The notes under the pieces were generated by a model that saw only the letters and a program-made list of their open reading frames with translations, was not told the DNA's origin and did not search any database. A stretch of 64,000 nucleotides of DNA from SPDF01 sp963699825 (GTDB lineage Bacteria; Gemmatimonadota; Gemmatimonadetes; Gemmatimonadales; GWC2-71-9), in contig CAVOVI010000001.1 of NCBI GenBank assembly GCA_963699825.1, forward strand, positions 310,001-374,000, read 5' to 3'. Both the position numbers and the translations under genes were made by a program. Positions 38,093 to 47,321 of this stretch are shown here, in pieces. Within the stretch, counting starts at the first letter, position 1, and the number at the start of each line of letters is the position of its first letter.

Positions 38093-39469
38093 ATGCCTGC
38101 TGCACCGCTGCTCCCAACCCGTGACGAACTGCGGGCGCTCCTGACACTCGCCGTGCCGGTCGTCACGGTCCAGGTCGGGATGATGCTGATGGGCGTCGTC
38201 GACACCCTGATGGTGGGGCATGTCTCCCCGGCCGCGCTCGCCGCCGTCGCCCTCGGCAACCTCTACTTCTTCGCCGTGGCCATTTTCGGGATGGGCGTCC
38301 TGATGGGGCTCGATCCCATCATCGCCCAGGCGGTCGGCGCGCAGGATGCCCCGGCCATCGCCCGCGGGGTCCAGCGGGGGATGCTTCTCGCCGCCCTCCT
38401 CTCGCTGCCGGCCATGCTGCTCCTGTGGCCGGCCGGCGCCGTGTTCGCATGGCTGGAGCAACCGGCGGATGTCGTCCCCCTCGCCGCGACCTACGCCCGC
38501 CTCGTAATCCCGGGTGTCCTCCCGTTTCTCGTCTTCGCCGTCCTCCGGCAAACGCTCCAGGCGATGGGCCGGCTGCGCTCGATCGTCATCACGATCGTCG
38601 CGGCCAACCTGCTCAACGTCCTGCTCAATTACGCGCTCGTCTACGGACACTTCGGCCTGCCGCCCCTCGGTGTCGCCGGATCGTCCATCGCCACGACCTG
38701 CAGTCGCTGGATCATGGCGCTCGCCCTGCTCGGCCTGAGCTGGCCGGTCCTCCGCCGTCATCTGCTCCCGGTCCGTCCTGAAGTGTGGCTGTTGCCGCCC
38801 CTCGGCCGGATGCTCCGGCTCGGTGCACCGATCGGGTTCCAGTTCGAACTGGAGTATGGAGCCTTTGGGCTGACCGGTATCCTGATGGGCCGGCTCGGCA
38901 CCAACCAGATGGCAGGGCACCAGGTCGCCCTCAACCTCGCCTCGCTCACCTACATGGTGCCCCTCGGCGTCTCGGCCGCGGTGGCGGTCCTCGTGGGGCA
39001 GGCGGTCGGGCGGGGGGATGCCAATGGTGCGCGCCGCTCCGCACGCACCGCGCTCGCGGTCGGAGCCACCTTCATGGTGGTGACAGGCGTGCTGTTCCTC
39101 ACCATCCCCCGGACCTTCGCCGGCCTCTACACCAACTCGGAGGCGGTGCTGGTCATGGCGGCCGCGCTCCTCCCGCTGGCCGGCATCTTCCAGGTCTTCG
39201 ACGGGATCCAGGTCGTGGCGAGCGGGGTATTGCGTGGGCTTGGCGACACTCGGTCGCCGATGGTCATCAACATTATCGGGTTCTGGCTCGTAGGGATTCC
39301 AACGAGTCTCTATCTCTGCTTCCAGGCGGGACTCGGTGCCCGGGGGCTCTGGTGGGGACTTGTGCTTGGCCTTGCCTCGGTGGCCGTCATTCTCATTGGC
39401 AGGGTACGCCACCGGCTACAGGCCCAGATGGGACGCGTCATCATCGATGACCACGGGCACCAATCGTAA
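38093..39469 (+). CDS. MATE family multidrug/toxin efflux transporter
   Basis: 458 residues in 12 helices. The N-terminal half has VVTVQVGMMLMGVVDTLMVGHVSPAALAAVALGN, and the second half has GAPIGFQFELEYGAFGLTGILMGRLGTNQMAGHQVALN and GVLRGLGDTRSPM, all canonical MATE/NorM features. Exports cationic compounds in exchange for sodium or protons. It begins 24 bases after tRNA-Arg and is intact. Confidence 0.95.
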   Translation: MPAAPLLPTRDELRALLTLAVPVVTVQVGMMLMGVVDTLMVGHVSPAALAAVALGNLYFFAVAIFGMGVLMGLDPIIAQAVGAQDAPAIARGVQRGMLLAALLSLPAMLLLWPAGAVFAWLEQPADVVPLAATYARLVIPGVLPFLVFAVLRQTLQAMGRLRSIVITIVAANLLNVLLNYALVYGHFGLPPLGVAGSSIATTCSRWIMALALLGLSWPVLRRHLLPVRPEVWLLPPLGRMLRLGAPIGFQFELEYGAFGLTGILMGRLGTNQMAGHQVALNLASLTYMVPLGVSAAVAVLVGQAVGRGDANGARRSARTALAVGATFMVVTGVLFLTIPRTFAGLYTNSEAVLVMAAALLPLAGIFQVFDGIQVVASGVLRGLGDTRSPMVINIIGFWLVGIPTSLYLCFQAGLGARGLWWGLVLGLASVAVILIGRVRHRLQAQMGRVIIDDHGHQS

Positions 39470-39505
39470 GCAACATGCTGTCGCATATGGGGTTATATTT
39501 CTTTG

Positions 39506-40418
39506 ATGCCTGCCAACAGGGCGTTTTCGCTCACGCCACCGCTTCGACCCGAGCCGCGCTGGCAGGGCATGGCAATCTCGCTCGCCCTCTATGCGGCCCT
39601 TTTTGTGGCCGGGATGTGGCTGCAGCGCCGTCCCGCGTCGGCCCCCACCATGGAGAATGCGGCGACGCCCGAGGAAATTCAGGCCGCCCGTGAGGAGTTG
39701 AAGAAGCGTCAGGTACGGATGGTGTACCTGCCTCCCGCCGCCCAACCTCAGCGGCAGACCCCGCCGCCACCGACAGCTCCCCCCACCCAAGTCCGGCGGC
39801 CCCGAAAAGCAGCCCGACCCCCAGGCCGATCCCATCCGGGCCATCCGGTCACCGGTCGCCGACCCGGGTGGCGACGCGACCAAGCTGGGGGATGGCGCCG
39901 AAGAGAACCAGCCCAAGATCGCGCCGCCGCGGCCGATGCCGCTCGCGCTGAATCCCGGCCCGTCGGCGCCTTCGCCGGCGGAACCGGCACCCTCCTCGGC
40001 CCCGGCGTCATCCGGCACTCCCGGAGGCATCCAGATCGGTCCTCGGCTTGGGCTGGCGCCGCGCGACCCACGCCCGTGGCAGCAGTCCATGCCGGATGCC
40101 GGCATCGAGGAGTGCCCGACCGTCATGCCGGACTCCACCAAGCCTGGTGAGCCACGCATGGGTTCGGCGAGCGGCCGTGTCCTGACGGTGCGGGGCGGGA
40201 CACCGATGCCCGGCGCGCACCTGCAGATCATCGGCACGTCGTTCACCACCTTCACCGACCAGAACGGCGAATACGTCCTCACCTTCGACGCGTCACTGCT
40301 CGACCAGTGCCGGACCCAGTATGTCCGCGTCAGCGCGCCGGGATATGAGCCGCGCCTGCTGGTCCTCGTCATCGGCCGCAACGTCCGCAGCGACGACGTC
40401 GCGCTTCGGCGAAACTAG
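39506..40418 (+). CDS. TonB-like protein with C-terminal carboxypeptidase-regulatory-like domain (one +1 shift)
   Basis: A single N-terminal membrane helix (ISLALYAALFVAGMWLQ, residues about 26-42) follows a short basic segment. A long Pro/Gln/Ala-rich linker comes next. The C-terminus is a beta-sandwich: SGRVLTVRGGTPMPGAHLQIIGT, FTDQNGEYVLTFD and VRVSAPGYEPR, the CarboxypepD_reg-like fold. The frame moves +1 within the C-run at 39779-39784 in the linker; removing one C gives a continuous 304 codons. The layout suggests a periplasm-spanning protein. It differs from true TonB in lacking the TonB C-terminal domain. Confidence 0.7.
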
Positions 40419-40424
40419 CCCCAG

Positions 40425-41088
40425 ATGACCACACCCCGGTTCGGAACCGTCATCTTCGACTGCGACTCCACGCTCTCGGCCATCGAAGGAATCGACGAGC
40501 TCGCAGCGGGTCATCGGGAAGCGATCGCCGCGCTGACCGATGCGGCGATGCGCGGCGAGGTGTCGCTCGAAGCCGTCTACGGCCAGCGGCTGGCCCTGAT
40601 CCAGCCGAGCCGGGCGGCGGTCGACGCCTTGGCGGCGCAGTACATCGCCGCCGCTGGTTCCGGATGCGCGAGCCACGGTGCAGGGGCTGATGGGCCAGGG
40701 GGTTCGGGTAAAGATCCTCTCCGGGGGGCTCCGCCAGGCCATTCTCCCGTTTGCCGAGTGGCTTGGAGTGGCCGAGCACGATGTGGCTGCCGTCGATCTC
40801 TGGTTCAATGCCGACGGGAGCTATCGGGAGTTCGACGGGCGTTCGCCCCTCACCCGTTCCGGGGGGAAGCGGACGATCGTGGATGGGTGGAGGGGAAACG
40901 TTCCAACCCCCATCCTGATGGTGGGCGATGGCATCACCGACCTCGAGGCGCGGCCAGCGGTCGAGCGCTTCGTGGCGTATGCCGGCGTGGTGGACCGCCC
41001 GGCCGTCACCTCCGCCGCAGACGCCGTCATCCGCACCGCCTCGCTCCTGCCGGTCCTGCAGGAAGTTCTTCATACTCACAGAGGCTGA
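40425..41088 (+). CDS. serB: Phosphoserine phosphatase-like HAD hydrolase (one +1 shift)
   Basis: HAD-fold phosphatase that removes phosphate from phosphoserine, the last step of serine synthesis. Motif I is IFDCDSTLS with the DxD pair, motif II is ILSGG, and motif III/IV is MVGDGITDLEA. The frame moves +1 at 40653-40657, where GCTGGTT must lose one G to give AAAVPDARATVQGL. The corrected 220 residues match short SerB proteins without an ACT domain. It is followed by the class V aminotransferase and serA, which supports the role. Confidence 0.9.
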
Positions 41089-41155
41089 ACCTTTAGCCGC
41101 GGTCCATCTATACTTACGCGTCCAGTACTTCCTGCCTCCACCTGAGAGCCCCAAC

Positions 41156-42244
41156 ATGGCACCGTTCGGCAACTTTTTCCTTCCTGGCCCCACCGAAGTC
41201 ACTGACGATATTCTGACCGCCCAGACCCGACCGATGATCGGGCACCGGGGCAAGGGCATGGAAGAGCTCCTCGCCCGGATCCAGCCCCGGCTCCAGCGGG
41301 TCTTTCGCACGGAGCGCCCGGTCTACATCTCCTCATCCTCCGCGACCGGTCTGATGGAGGGCGCGCTGCGAAACGGCGCACGCCAGCGGGTGCTCTCCCT
41401 CGTCAACGGCGCCTTCAGCGACCGGTTCCACAAGATCTCGTTGGCGTGTGGCCTGGAGACGGATGTGCTCGAGGCAGAGTGGGGAGAGGTACATACCCCG
41501 GACCGGCTGGCCGACGCCCTGAAGGGCGGGCGATACGACGCCGTGACCGTCGTGCATTCCGAGACCTCCACCGGCGCACTGAACCCGATCGCCGAGCTCG
41601 CCAAGGTGACCCACGCCGCGGGCGACGTCGTCCTGCTGGTGGACAGCGTGACCGGTGTGGCGGGGCAGCCGGTGGAGAGCGATGCCTGGGCGCTCGACTT
41701 CGTCCTCACCGGATCCCAGAAGGCGTTCGCACTGCCGCCGGGACTGGCCTTCGGTGTCGCCCAGCCGAACATCCTCGAGCGTGCCACCGCAAAAGGCGGT
41801 CGCGGGGTCTACTTCGACTTCCTGGAGTTCGAGAAGTTCACCCTCAAGAACCAGACGCCCAACACCCCCGCCGTCTCCCTCCTCTACGCACTCGACAAGC
41901 AGGTCGAGCGGATCGACGCGGAAACGATCACGGCCCGCTGGGCACGCCACGAGGCGATGGCCCGGCGCACCTGGGCCTGGGCCGACGAGATGACGGCGCG
42001 AGGCCTTCCGGTCAGCGTGCTCGCGCCGGAGGGGTACCGTTCGTGGACGGTGACCTGCCTGACGGTGCCGGCGGGAAAGAAGGGCAGCGAGATCAACGCC
42101 GCCATGAAGGCGAAGGGGATCACGATCTCTGCAGGGTATGGCAAACTCAAGGACGCGACGATCCGGATCGGTCACATGGGAGAGCACACCCTCCCCGAAC
42201 TCGAGCGGGTGCTGACGGCGCTCGAGGAGGTGCTCGCATCATGA
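41156..42244 (+). CDS. Class V aminotransferase, probable phosphoserine/serine-pyruvate aminotransferase
   Basis: PLP enzyme of 362 residues. The N-terminus NFFLPGPTEVTDDIL and RGKGMEELLARIQPRLQRVF are typical of the alanine-glyoxylate / serine-pyruvate aminotransferase branch. The PLP lysine lies in TGSQKAFALPPGLAF at residue 189, and VDSVTGVAG provides the pyridine-binding Asp. Because it stands between serB and serA, it most likely makes 3-phosphoserine in place of a conventional SerC. That function is inferred from context. It overlaps serA by four bases. Confidence 0.88.
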   Translation: MAPFGNFFLPGPTEVTDDILTAQTRPMIGHRGKGMEELLARIQPRLQRVFRTERPVYISSSSATGLMEGALRNGARQRVLSLVNGAFSDRFHKISLACGLETDVLEAEWGEVHTPDRLADALKGGRYDAVTVVHSETSTGALNPIAELAKVTHAAGDVVLLVDSVTGVAGQPVESDAWALDFVLTGSQKAFALPPGLAFGVAQPNILERATAKGGRGVYFDFLEFEKFTLKNQTPNTPAVSLLYALDKQVERIDAETITARWARHEAMARRTWAWADEMTARGLPVSVLAPEGYRSWTVTCLTVPAGKKGSEINAAMKAKGITISAGYGKLKDATIRIGHMGEHTLPELERVLTALEEVLAS

Positions 42245-43839
42245 CCGCGACCTATCGCGTACTGATCGCCGACAAGATCGCGGCCGACGGTCTCGCCCCA
42301 CTGCGGGACGATCCCCGGTTCGAACTGATCACCAAGCCGGGCCTCAGCCTCGCCGACCTGACCGAGGCGCTCACCGAGGTGGATGCCGTCATCGTCCGGA
42401 GCGCCGCCAAGGTGCCGCGTGAGGCGCTGGCGAAGACGACCCGGCTGAAGGTGATCGGCCGCGCCGGCGTGGGCGTGGACACCATTGATGTGGAGGCCGC
42501 CACCGAGAAGGGCATCGCGGTCCTGAACGCCCCGGCCGGCAACACGATCTCGGCCGCCGAACTGACGATGGCGCTGATGCTCGCCGTCGCCCGGCGCGTT
42601 GCCGCCGCAGATCGATCGATGAAGGCGGGTGCGTGGGATCGCGGCAAGCTGGGCGGGGGCGAGTTGTACGGGAAGACGCTCGGGCTGGTGGGCGCCGGCC
42701 GGATCGGCGGGGAGGTCGCGAAGCGGGCCCGCGCCTTCGGCATGCGCGTGCTGATCTACGATCCCTTCCTTCAGCCCGATCGCGCCAAGGCGCTCGGCGC
42801 CGACCTCGGCACCCTCGAGGAGGTGCTCACCCAGGCGGATGTCCTCTCCGTGCACGTCCCGCTGACCGACAGCACGGCGGGAATCATCGGGGCGGCCGAG
42901 CTGCGAACGCTGAAGCCGACGGCCATCGTCCTGAACGTCGCCCGGGGGGAAATCATCGACGAGGCGGCACTCGTCGACGCACTCAAGGAGGGTGTCATCG
43001 CGGGCGCGGGACTCGATGTCTACAGCGTCGAACCGCTGCCTGCCGACCACCCCTTCCGCGCGCTCGACAATGCCGTACTGACACCGCACCTCGGCGCCTC
43101 GACGGAGGAGGCGCAGCAGAATGTCGCCCTCGAGATCGCCGGGGCTGTGCGCGCGGCGCTTCTCGACGGCGACCTCAGCCGGGCGGTGAATGCCCCGGGG
43201 GTGGCAGGGGACCGGATGCGCCGGCTCCGTCCGCTGCTCGACCTCGCCGAACGGCTGGGGCGCGTCGGTGCGACGCTGGCGGCCGCTCCGCTGAAGACCG
43301 TGCAGGTCCGGTACGCCGGCAAGGAAGACGACGGACTCGGCCCGATCACCGCTGCCGCCCTCATTGGCGTCCTGTCGGAGGTCCTGGGCCACGACGCGGT
43401 GAACGTCGTCAACGCCATGCATCTCGCCACCGGGCGGGGGATCGCCGTCGAACGGACCCGGCTCAGCTCGCGGGAGGATTACGCGGAGTATCTCGAGGTG
43501 CGCCTGACCGGCGATGGGGAGATCATCCGCGTGGGCGGAGCCGTCCTCGAAGGCGCCCATCCGCGGATTGTACGCATCGGAGAGTACCACGTCGACATTC
43601 ACCCGCGCGGCGATCTCATCCTGCTGCGCAACCGGGACGTCCCGGGCGTCATCGGCCGTGTCGGCTCCGCGCTCGCCGCCGCCGCCGTGAATATCGGGCA
43701 GTACCACGTGGCTCGCCTCGAGGCAGGTGGGGAGGCGCTGGCCGCCATCGGCGTCGATGGCCGACTGAGCGGCGCCGTCATGGAAGAGCTGCGCGCGCTG
43801 GCCGAGGTGACCGCGGTGCGGCAAGTCAGTCTCGATTGA
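42241..43839 (+). CDS. serA: D-3-phosphoglycerate dehydrogenase, long form
   Basis: First enzyme of serine synthesis. The NAD motif is GLVGAGRIGGEVAKRA near residue 147. The catalytic Arg is in LNVARGEIIDE, the Glu in VYSVEPL and the His in TPHLGAS. An intervening allosteric domain follows, and a C-terminal ACT domain (ILLRNRDVPGVIGRVGSALA) that usually binds serine for feedback control. Its 532 residues match the long type-I enzyme. It starts inside the stop of the aminotransferase gene. Confidence 0.96.
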   Translation: MTATYRVLIADKIAADGLAPLRDDPRFELITKPGLSLADLTEALTEVDAVIVRSAAKVPREALAKTTRLKVIGRAGVGVDTIDVEAATEKGIAVLNAPAGNTISAAELTMALMLAVARRVAAADRSMKAGAWDRGKLGGGELYGKTLGLVGAGRIGGEVAKRARAFGMRVLIYDPFLQPDRAKALGADLGTLEEVLTQADVLSVHVPLTDSTAGIIGAAELRTLKPTAIVLNVARGEIIDEAALVDALKEGVIAGAGLDVYSVEPLPADHPFRALDNAVLTPHLGASTEEAQQNVALEIAGAVRAALLDGDLSRAVNAPGVAGDRMRRLRPLLDLAERLGRVGATLAAAPLKTVQVRYAGKEDDGLGPITAAALIGVLSEVLGHDAVNVVNAMHLATGRGIAVERTRLSSREDYAEYLEVRLTGDGEIIRVGGAVLEGAHPRIVRIGEYHVDIHPRGDLILLRNRDVPGVIGRVGSALAAAAVNIGQYHVARLEAGGEALAAIGVDGRLSGAVMEELRALAEVTAVRQVSLD

Positions 43840-43927
43840 CGCCTGCGCGGCACTTGCGGTCAGAGGCGCGTACGGGGACATTCCTCAGTTCTCGATTTGA
43901 ACTTGCGTCCCCCGATGGAGTGCCTCC

Positions 43928-45403
43928 TTGTCTCGAGCGTTGACAGTGCTGGTCCTGCTGCTGATCGGTTCCCTCCCGGCCCGGGCCCAGGAGCAGCGAC
44001 TCGGCACGGTCGAGTTTCCGACCTCGGGCCGACCGGATGCCCAGGCCGCGTTCATTCGCGGCGTCCTCTACCTCCACAGCTTCGAATACGCCTCCGCGGC
44101 CAAGGCCTTTCACGACGCCCAGCAACTCGACCCGTCATTCGTCATGGCGTACTGGGGCGAGGCGATGACGCTGAACCACCCCGTCTGGAACCAGCAGGAC
44201 AAGGAGGGGGCGCAGGCCGTACTGGCCCGGCTCGCTCCCACCGGTGCGGCGCGCGCAGCGATGGCGCCGACCGATCGCGAACGGCAATATCTCCGCGCCG
44301 TCGAGGTGCTCTACGGTGAAACTGGTTCGAAGACGCAGCGGGACACCCTCTATGCCGCGGCGATGGAGTCCCTCGCCGCCGCCTATCCGACCGACCCCGA
44401 GGCGCAGGCGTTCTACGCACTTTCACTGCTGGGGCTGAGCCAGGGCGATCGGGTCATCCCAACCTACATGCGGGCCGGCGCAATCTCGCTGACGCTGCTG
44501 CAGCAGTATCCCGATCACCCCGGCGCAGCGCACTACACCATCCATTCCTTCGACGATCCCGATCACGCCATCCTCGGGCTGCCGGCCGCGCGCGCCTATT
44601 CCCAGATCGCGCCCGGCGCACCCCACGCGCAGCACATGACGACCCACATCTTCCTCGCACTCGGAATGTGGGACGAGGTCGTCAGCCAGAATGTCATCGC
44701 CGCCGGCCCCGACCGTGCCAGGTGGACGCCGGGGCACTACACCCAGTGGCTGCAGTACGGTCTCCTCCAGCTTGGACGCACCGCCGAGGCGGACTCGCTG
44801 CTTCGCCTGACCCTGTCGAACGCCGGTTCCCCGCTGAAGGGGGGACGCGCCAGCTATGCGCTCGGCATGCGGGCGGCGCAGATCGTCAACGGACAGGCGT
44901 GGCGGGAGGCGTATCTCTACGCGCCGCTCGAGACCTCGGGCACCATCGTCGGCGCGGAGGCAGCGGACGCCTTCGCCCAGGGATACGCAGCACTGCATCG
45001 CGGGGAGCCAGCCATCGCAACCGCCCAGCAGGCGCGCTTTCCTGCCCTGAAGGAGCGGGTGGCCTCGCGTCCAGACTACACGCTGCCGGGTGCGGTGCAC
45101 GCCCTGGCCAAGGCGCTCGACGCTGCCATCGCGTTCCAGGCGGGGCACCGTGATGAGGCGCTCCTGCTCATCGCCGAGGCGAACCAGATCGAGGACGGGC
45201 TCCCGGTGGAATTCGGCCCGCCGACCATCGTGAAGCCCACCTGGGAACTGCGGGGTGAGTTCCTCCTGGCCATGAACCGCCCGCTCGAGGCGAAGGAGGC
45301 ATTCACCCGGTCGCTGGCGCTGCAACCGAACCGGTTGCTGTCGGTGCGGGGACTCGCGGACGCGAACCGGGCGCTGAACGCGAAGGGGCAGGGCGCCGAG
45401 TGA
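43928..45403 (+). CDS. Exported TPR-repeat protein
   Basis: 491 residues with a signal peptide (LTVLVLLLIGSLPARAQ). The first repeats, AFIRGVLYLHSFEYASAAKAFHDAQQLDPSFVMAYWGEA, are TPR-like, and more follow to the C-terminus (LAMNRPLEAKEAFTRSLALQPN). A central HYTIHSFDDPDHA with several histidines resembles a motif seen in secreted TPR proteins of soil bacteria. The start is probably TTG 43928. It overlaps the following kinase gene by four bases, so the two are likely functional partners. Confidence 0.78.
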   Translation: MSRALTVLVLLLIGSLPARAQEQRLGTVEFPTSGRPDAQAAFIRGVLYLHSFEYASAAKAFHDAQQLDPSFVMAYWGEAMTLNHPVWNQQDKEGAQAVLARLAPTGAARAAMAPTDRERQYLRAVEVLYGETGSKTQRDTLYAAAMESLAAAYPTDPEAQAFYALSLLGLSQGDRVIPTYMRAGAISLTLLQQYPDHPGAAHYTIHSFDDPDHAILGLPAARAYSQIAPGAPHAQHMTTHIFLALGMWDEVVSQNVIAAGPDRARWTPGHYTQWLQYGLLQLGRTAEADSLLRLTLSNAGSPLKGGRASYALGMRAAQIVNGQAWREAYLYAPLETSGTIVGAEAADAFAQGYAALHRGEPAIATAQQARFPALKERVASRPDYTLPGAVHALAKALDAAIAFQAGHRDEALLLIAEANQIEDGLPVEFGPPTIVKPTWELRGEFLLAMNRPLEAKEAFTRSLALQPNRLLSVRGLADANRALNAKGQGAE

Positions 45404-46410
45404 AGGCTGATCTCCCGGCCCGCCTCACCGCCATCCTCGGCGACCGCTACCGGCTCGAAATGCGGGTAGACGGCAAGCCCGCGCTCATCGGGCAGGGAGG
45501 AATGGCGACGGTCTTCCTTGCGGAGGACCCCAAGCACGACCGGTGGGTGGCCATCAAGGTGCTCAAGCCCGATGTGGCGACGGCGATCGGCGCCGAGCGC
45601 TTCCTGCGCGAAATCCACATCGCCGCGCAGTTGCATCACCCGCACATCCTCGGCCTGATCGACTCGGGGCAGGCGGACGGCCTCCTCTACTACGTGATGC
45701 CGTACGTGTCCGGCGACACCCTCCGCGAGAGGATCGAGAAGGAGGGCGCACTCCCGATCCCCGATGCGGTCCGACTCCTTCGGGAGATCGCGGACGCCCT
45801 GGCGCGCGCGCACAAGGCGGGCGTCATCCATCGCGACATCAAGCCCGAAAACGTCCTCATCGAGGAGCGGCACGCGCTGGTCAGCGACTTCGGGGTGGCC
45901 AAGGCCTTGAGCGAGGCGACCGACTCGGTTGTCACAGGAGGGTCGACCGCGGGGTTCACTATCGGCACCCCGGCCTACATGGCGCCGGAGCAGGCGGCCG
46001 GGGATCCCAACATCGACCACCGGGCCGACATCTACGCGCTCGGCATCGTCGCCTACGAGATGCTCACTGGAGATGTCCCCTTCGACGCCCCGACGCCGCA
46101 GGGAATGCTGGCGGCTCAAGTATCGGTTGAACCGGCGCTGCTGCGAACCAAGCGGATGGATGTGCCGCCGATGCTCGAGGCGCTGGTGATGAAGTGCCTT
46201 ATCAAGGACCCGGGCGGCCGATATCAGCGCGCCGAGGACCTGCTCGAGGCGATCGAGGCGATGGGGACTCCCAGTCTCCCCGGATTCGGTGGCGCCCAGC
46301 CCGTGAAACGGGCATCGGGGTGGAGCGGTCTGCCTCACGCCACCCGGCTCACCATCATCATCGGCGCCATCATCATCGGGGCGATCCTGCTGATCGGGCT
46401 CTTCCGCTAG
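45400..46410 (+). CDS. Ser/Thr protein kinase with C-terminal membrane anchor
   Basis: 336 residues. All kinase motifs are present: GQGGMATVFLAED, VAIKVLK, HRDIKPENVL, DFG, APEQ and DIYALGIVAYEML. The protein ends in a single helix (LTIIIGAIIIGAILLIGLF, residues about 316-334) with no external sensor domain, unlike the two tandem kinases. The upstream TPR protein could supply the sensing part. Start GTG 45400 lies in the stop of that gene. Confidence 0.93.
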   Translation: MKADLPARLTAILGDRYRLEMRVDGKPALIGQGGMATVFLAEDPKHDRWVAIKVLKPDVATAIGAERFLREIHIAAQLHHPHILGLIDSGQADGLLYYVMPYVSGDTLRERIEKEGALPIPDAVRLLREIADALARAHKAGVIHRDIKPENVLIEERHALVSDFGVAKALSEATDSVVTGGSTAGFTIGTPAYMAPEQAAGDPNIDHRADIYALGIVAYEMLTGDVPFDAPTPQGMLAAQVSVEPALLRTKRMDVPPMLEALVMKCLIKDPGGRYQRAEDLLEAIEAMGTPSLPGFGGAQPVKRASGWSGLPHATRLTIIIGAIIIGAILLIGLFR

Positions 46411-46573
46411 ACCAAACGAGGTTGGTTCGCCGCTTCGCGGCCCTGCGGGGGCCGACAAAGCGATCTTCGTTTCGCTAAGTGTTTGCAGCACAACACGCTA
46501 GCCATTTGTCAAGACCCAAATTCATTCCCGGCACGACTTTTGACGGGGACGCCCCCTTCTATTAGCTTTTGGG

Positions 46574-47317
46574 ATGCGCGTCCTAGGTGTCATCCCGGCC
46601 CGCCTCGGGTCCACACGCCTCCTCAACAAGCCGCTTCAGCTCCTGGCCGGCGAGCCTCTGGTCACCCGGGTCGTCGAGCGCGTGGCCGCCTACGATCTCG
46701 TCGATCGTCTGGTGGTGGCGACCGACTCGCCGATGGTGGCGCAGGTCGTGGAACGGACCGGTGTTTCGGCCGTCCTGACCGACGACACCCACTCGACCGG
46801 CACCGAACGCGTCGCCGAGGTCGCCTCACGCCCCGAGTACCGGGAGTTCGACGTCATCGTCAACATCCAGGGCGATGAGCCGTTCCTCGACCGGGAAGCC
46901 CTCGAAGGGTCGCTGTCACGCGTGGAGCAGGGGGATGAAGTCGGCACCGCCGCGGCGCCGCTCGACCTTGACCTGGTCAAGGACCCGGCGCGGGTGAAAG
47001 TGGTGACCGATCTCAATGGGCGAGCGCTCTACTTCTCCCGGTCGGTCATTCCGCATCGCCGCGAGGCCGACGACCCCTCCGAGGGACTGTATTGGCAGCA
47101 CCTCGGCATCTACGCCTACACACGGGCCTCCCTGACGCGGTGGGTGTCGCTCCCCCCGACGCCGGCGGAACTGGCGGAGCGGCTCGAACAGCTCCGCGCC
47201 CTGCAGAACGGTATGACCATCGGCGTGACCCGCCTCAGCGCCTCGGCGCTGCCCGGTGTGGACACGCCCGAAGACTTGAAACGGGCTGAGGCCCACTGGC
47301 ACGCCCTCTTGAGGTGA
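46574..47317 (+). CDS. kdsB: 3-deoxy-manno-octulosonate cytidylyltransferase
   Basis: Activates Kdo to CMP-Kdo for LPS. Starts VLGVIPARLGSTRLLNKPL, the nucleotide-binding loop of the family. Also present are DRLVVATDS, TGTERVAEV, IVNIQGDEPFL and YWQHLGIYAYTR. 247 residues, intact. The 163 bases upstream hold no gene; a TTGACG hexamer at about 46536 may belong to the promoter of the whole kds-lpt cluster, but its spacing to TATTAG is short. Confidence 0.95.
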   Translation: MRVLGVIPARLGSTRLLNKPLQLLAGEPLVTRVVERVAAYDLVDRLVVATDSPMVAQVVERTGVSAVLTDDTHSTGTERVAEVASRPEYREFDVIVNIQGDEPFLDREALEGSLSRVEQGDEVGTAAAPLDLDLVKDPARVKVVTDLNGRALYFSRSVIPHRREADDPSEGLYWQHLGIYAYTRASLTRWVSLPPTPAELAERLEQLRALQNGMTIGVTRLSASALPGVDTPEDLKRAEAHWHALLR

Positions 47318-47321
47318 CCCC

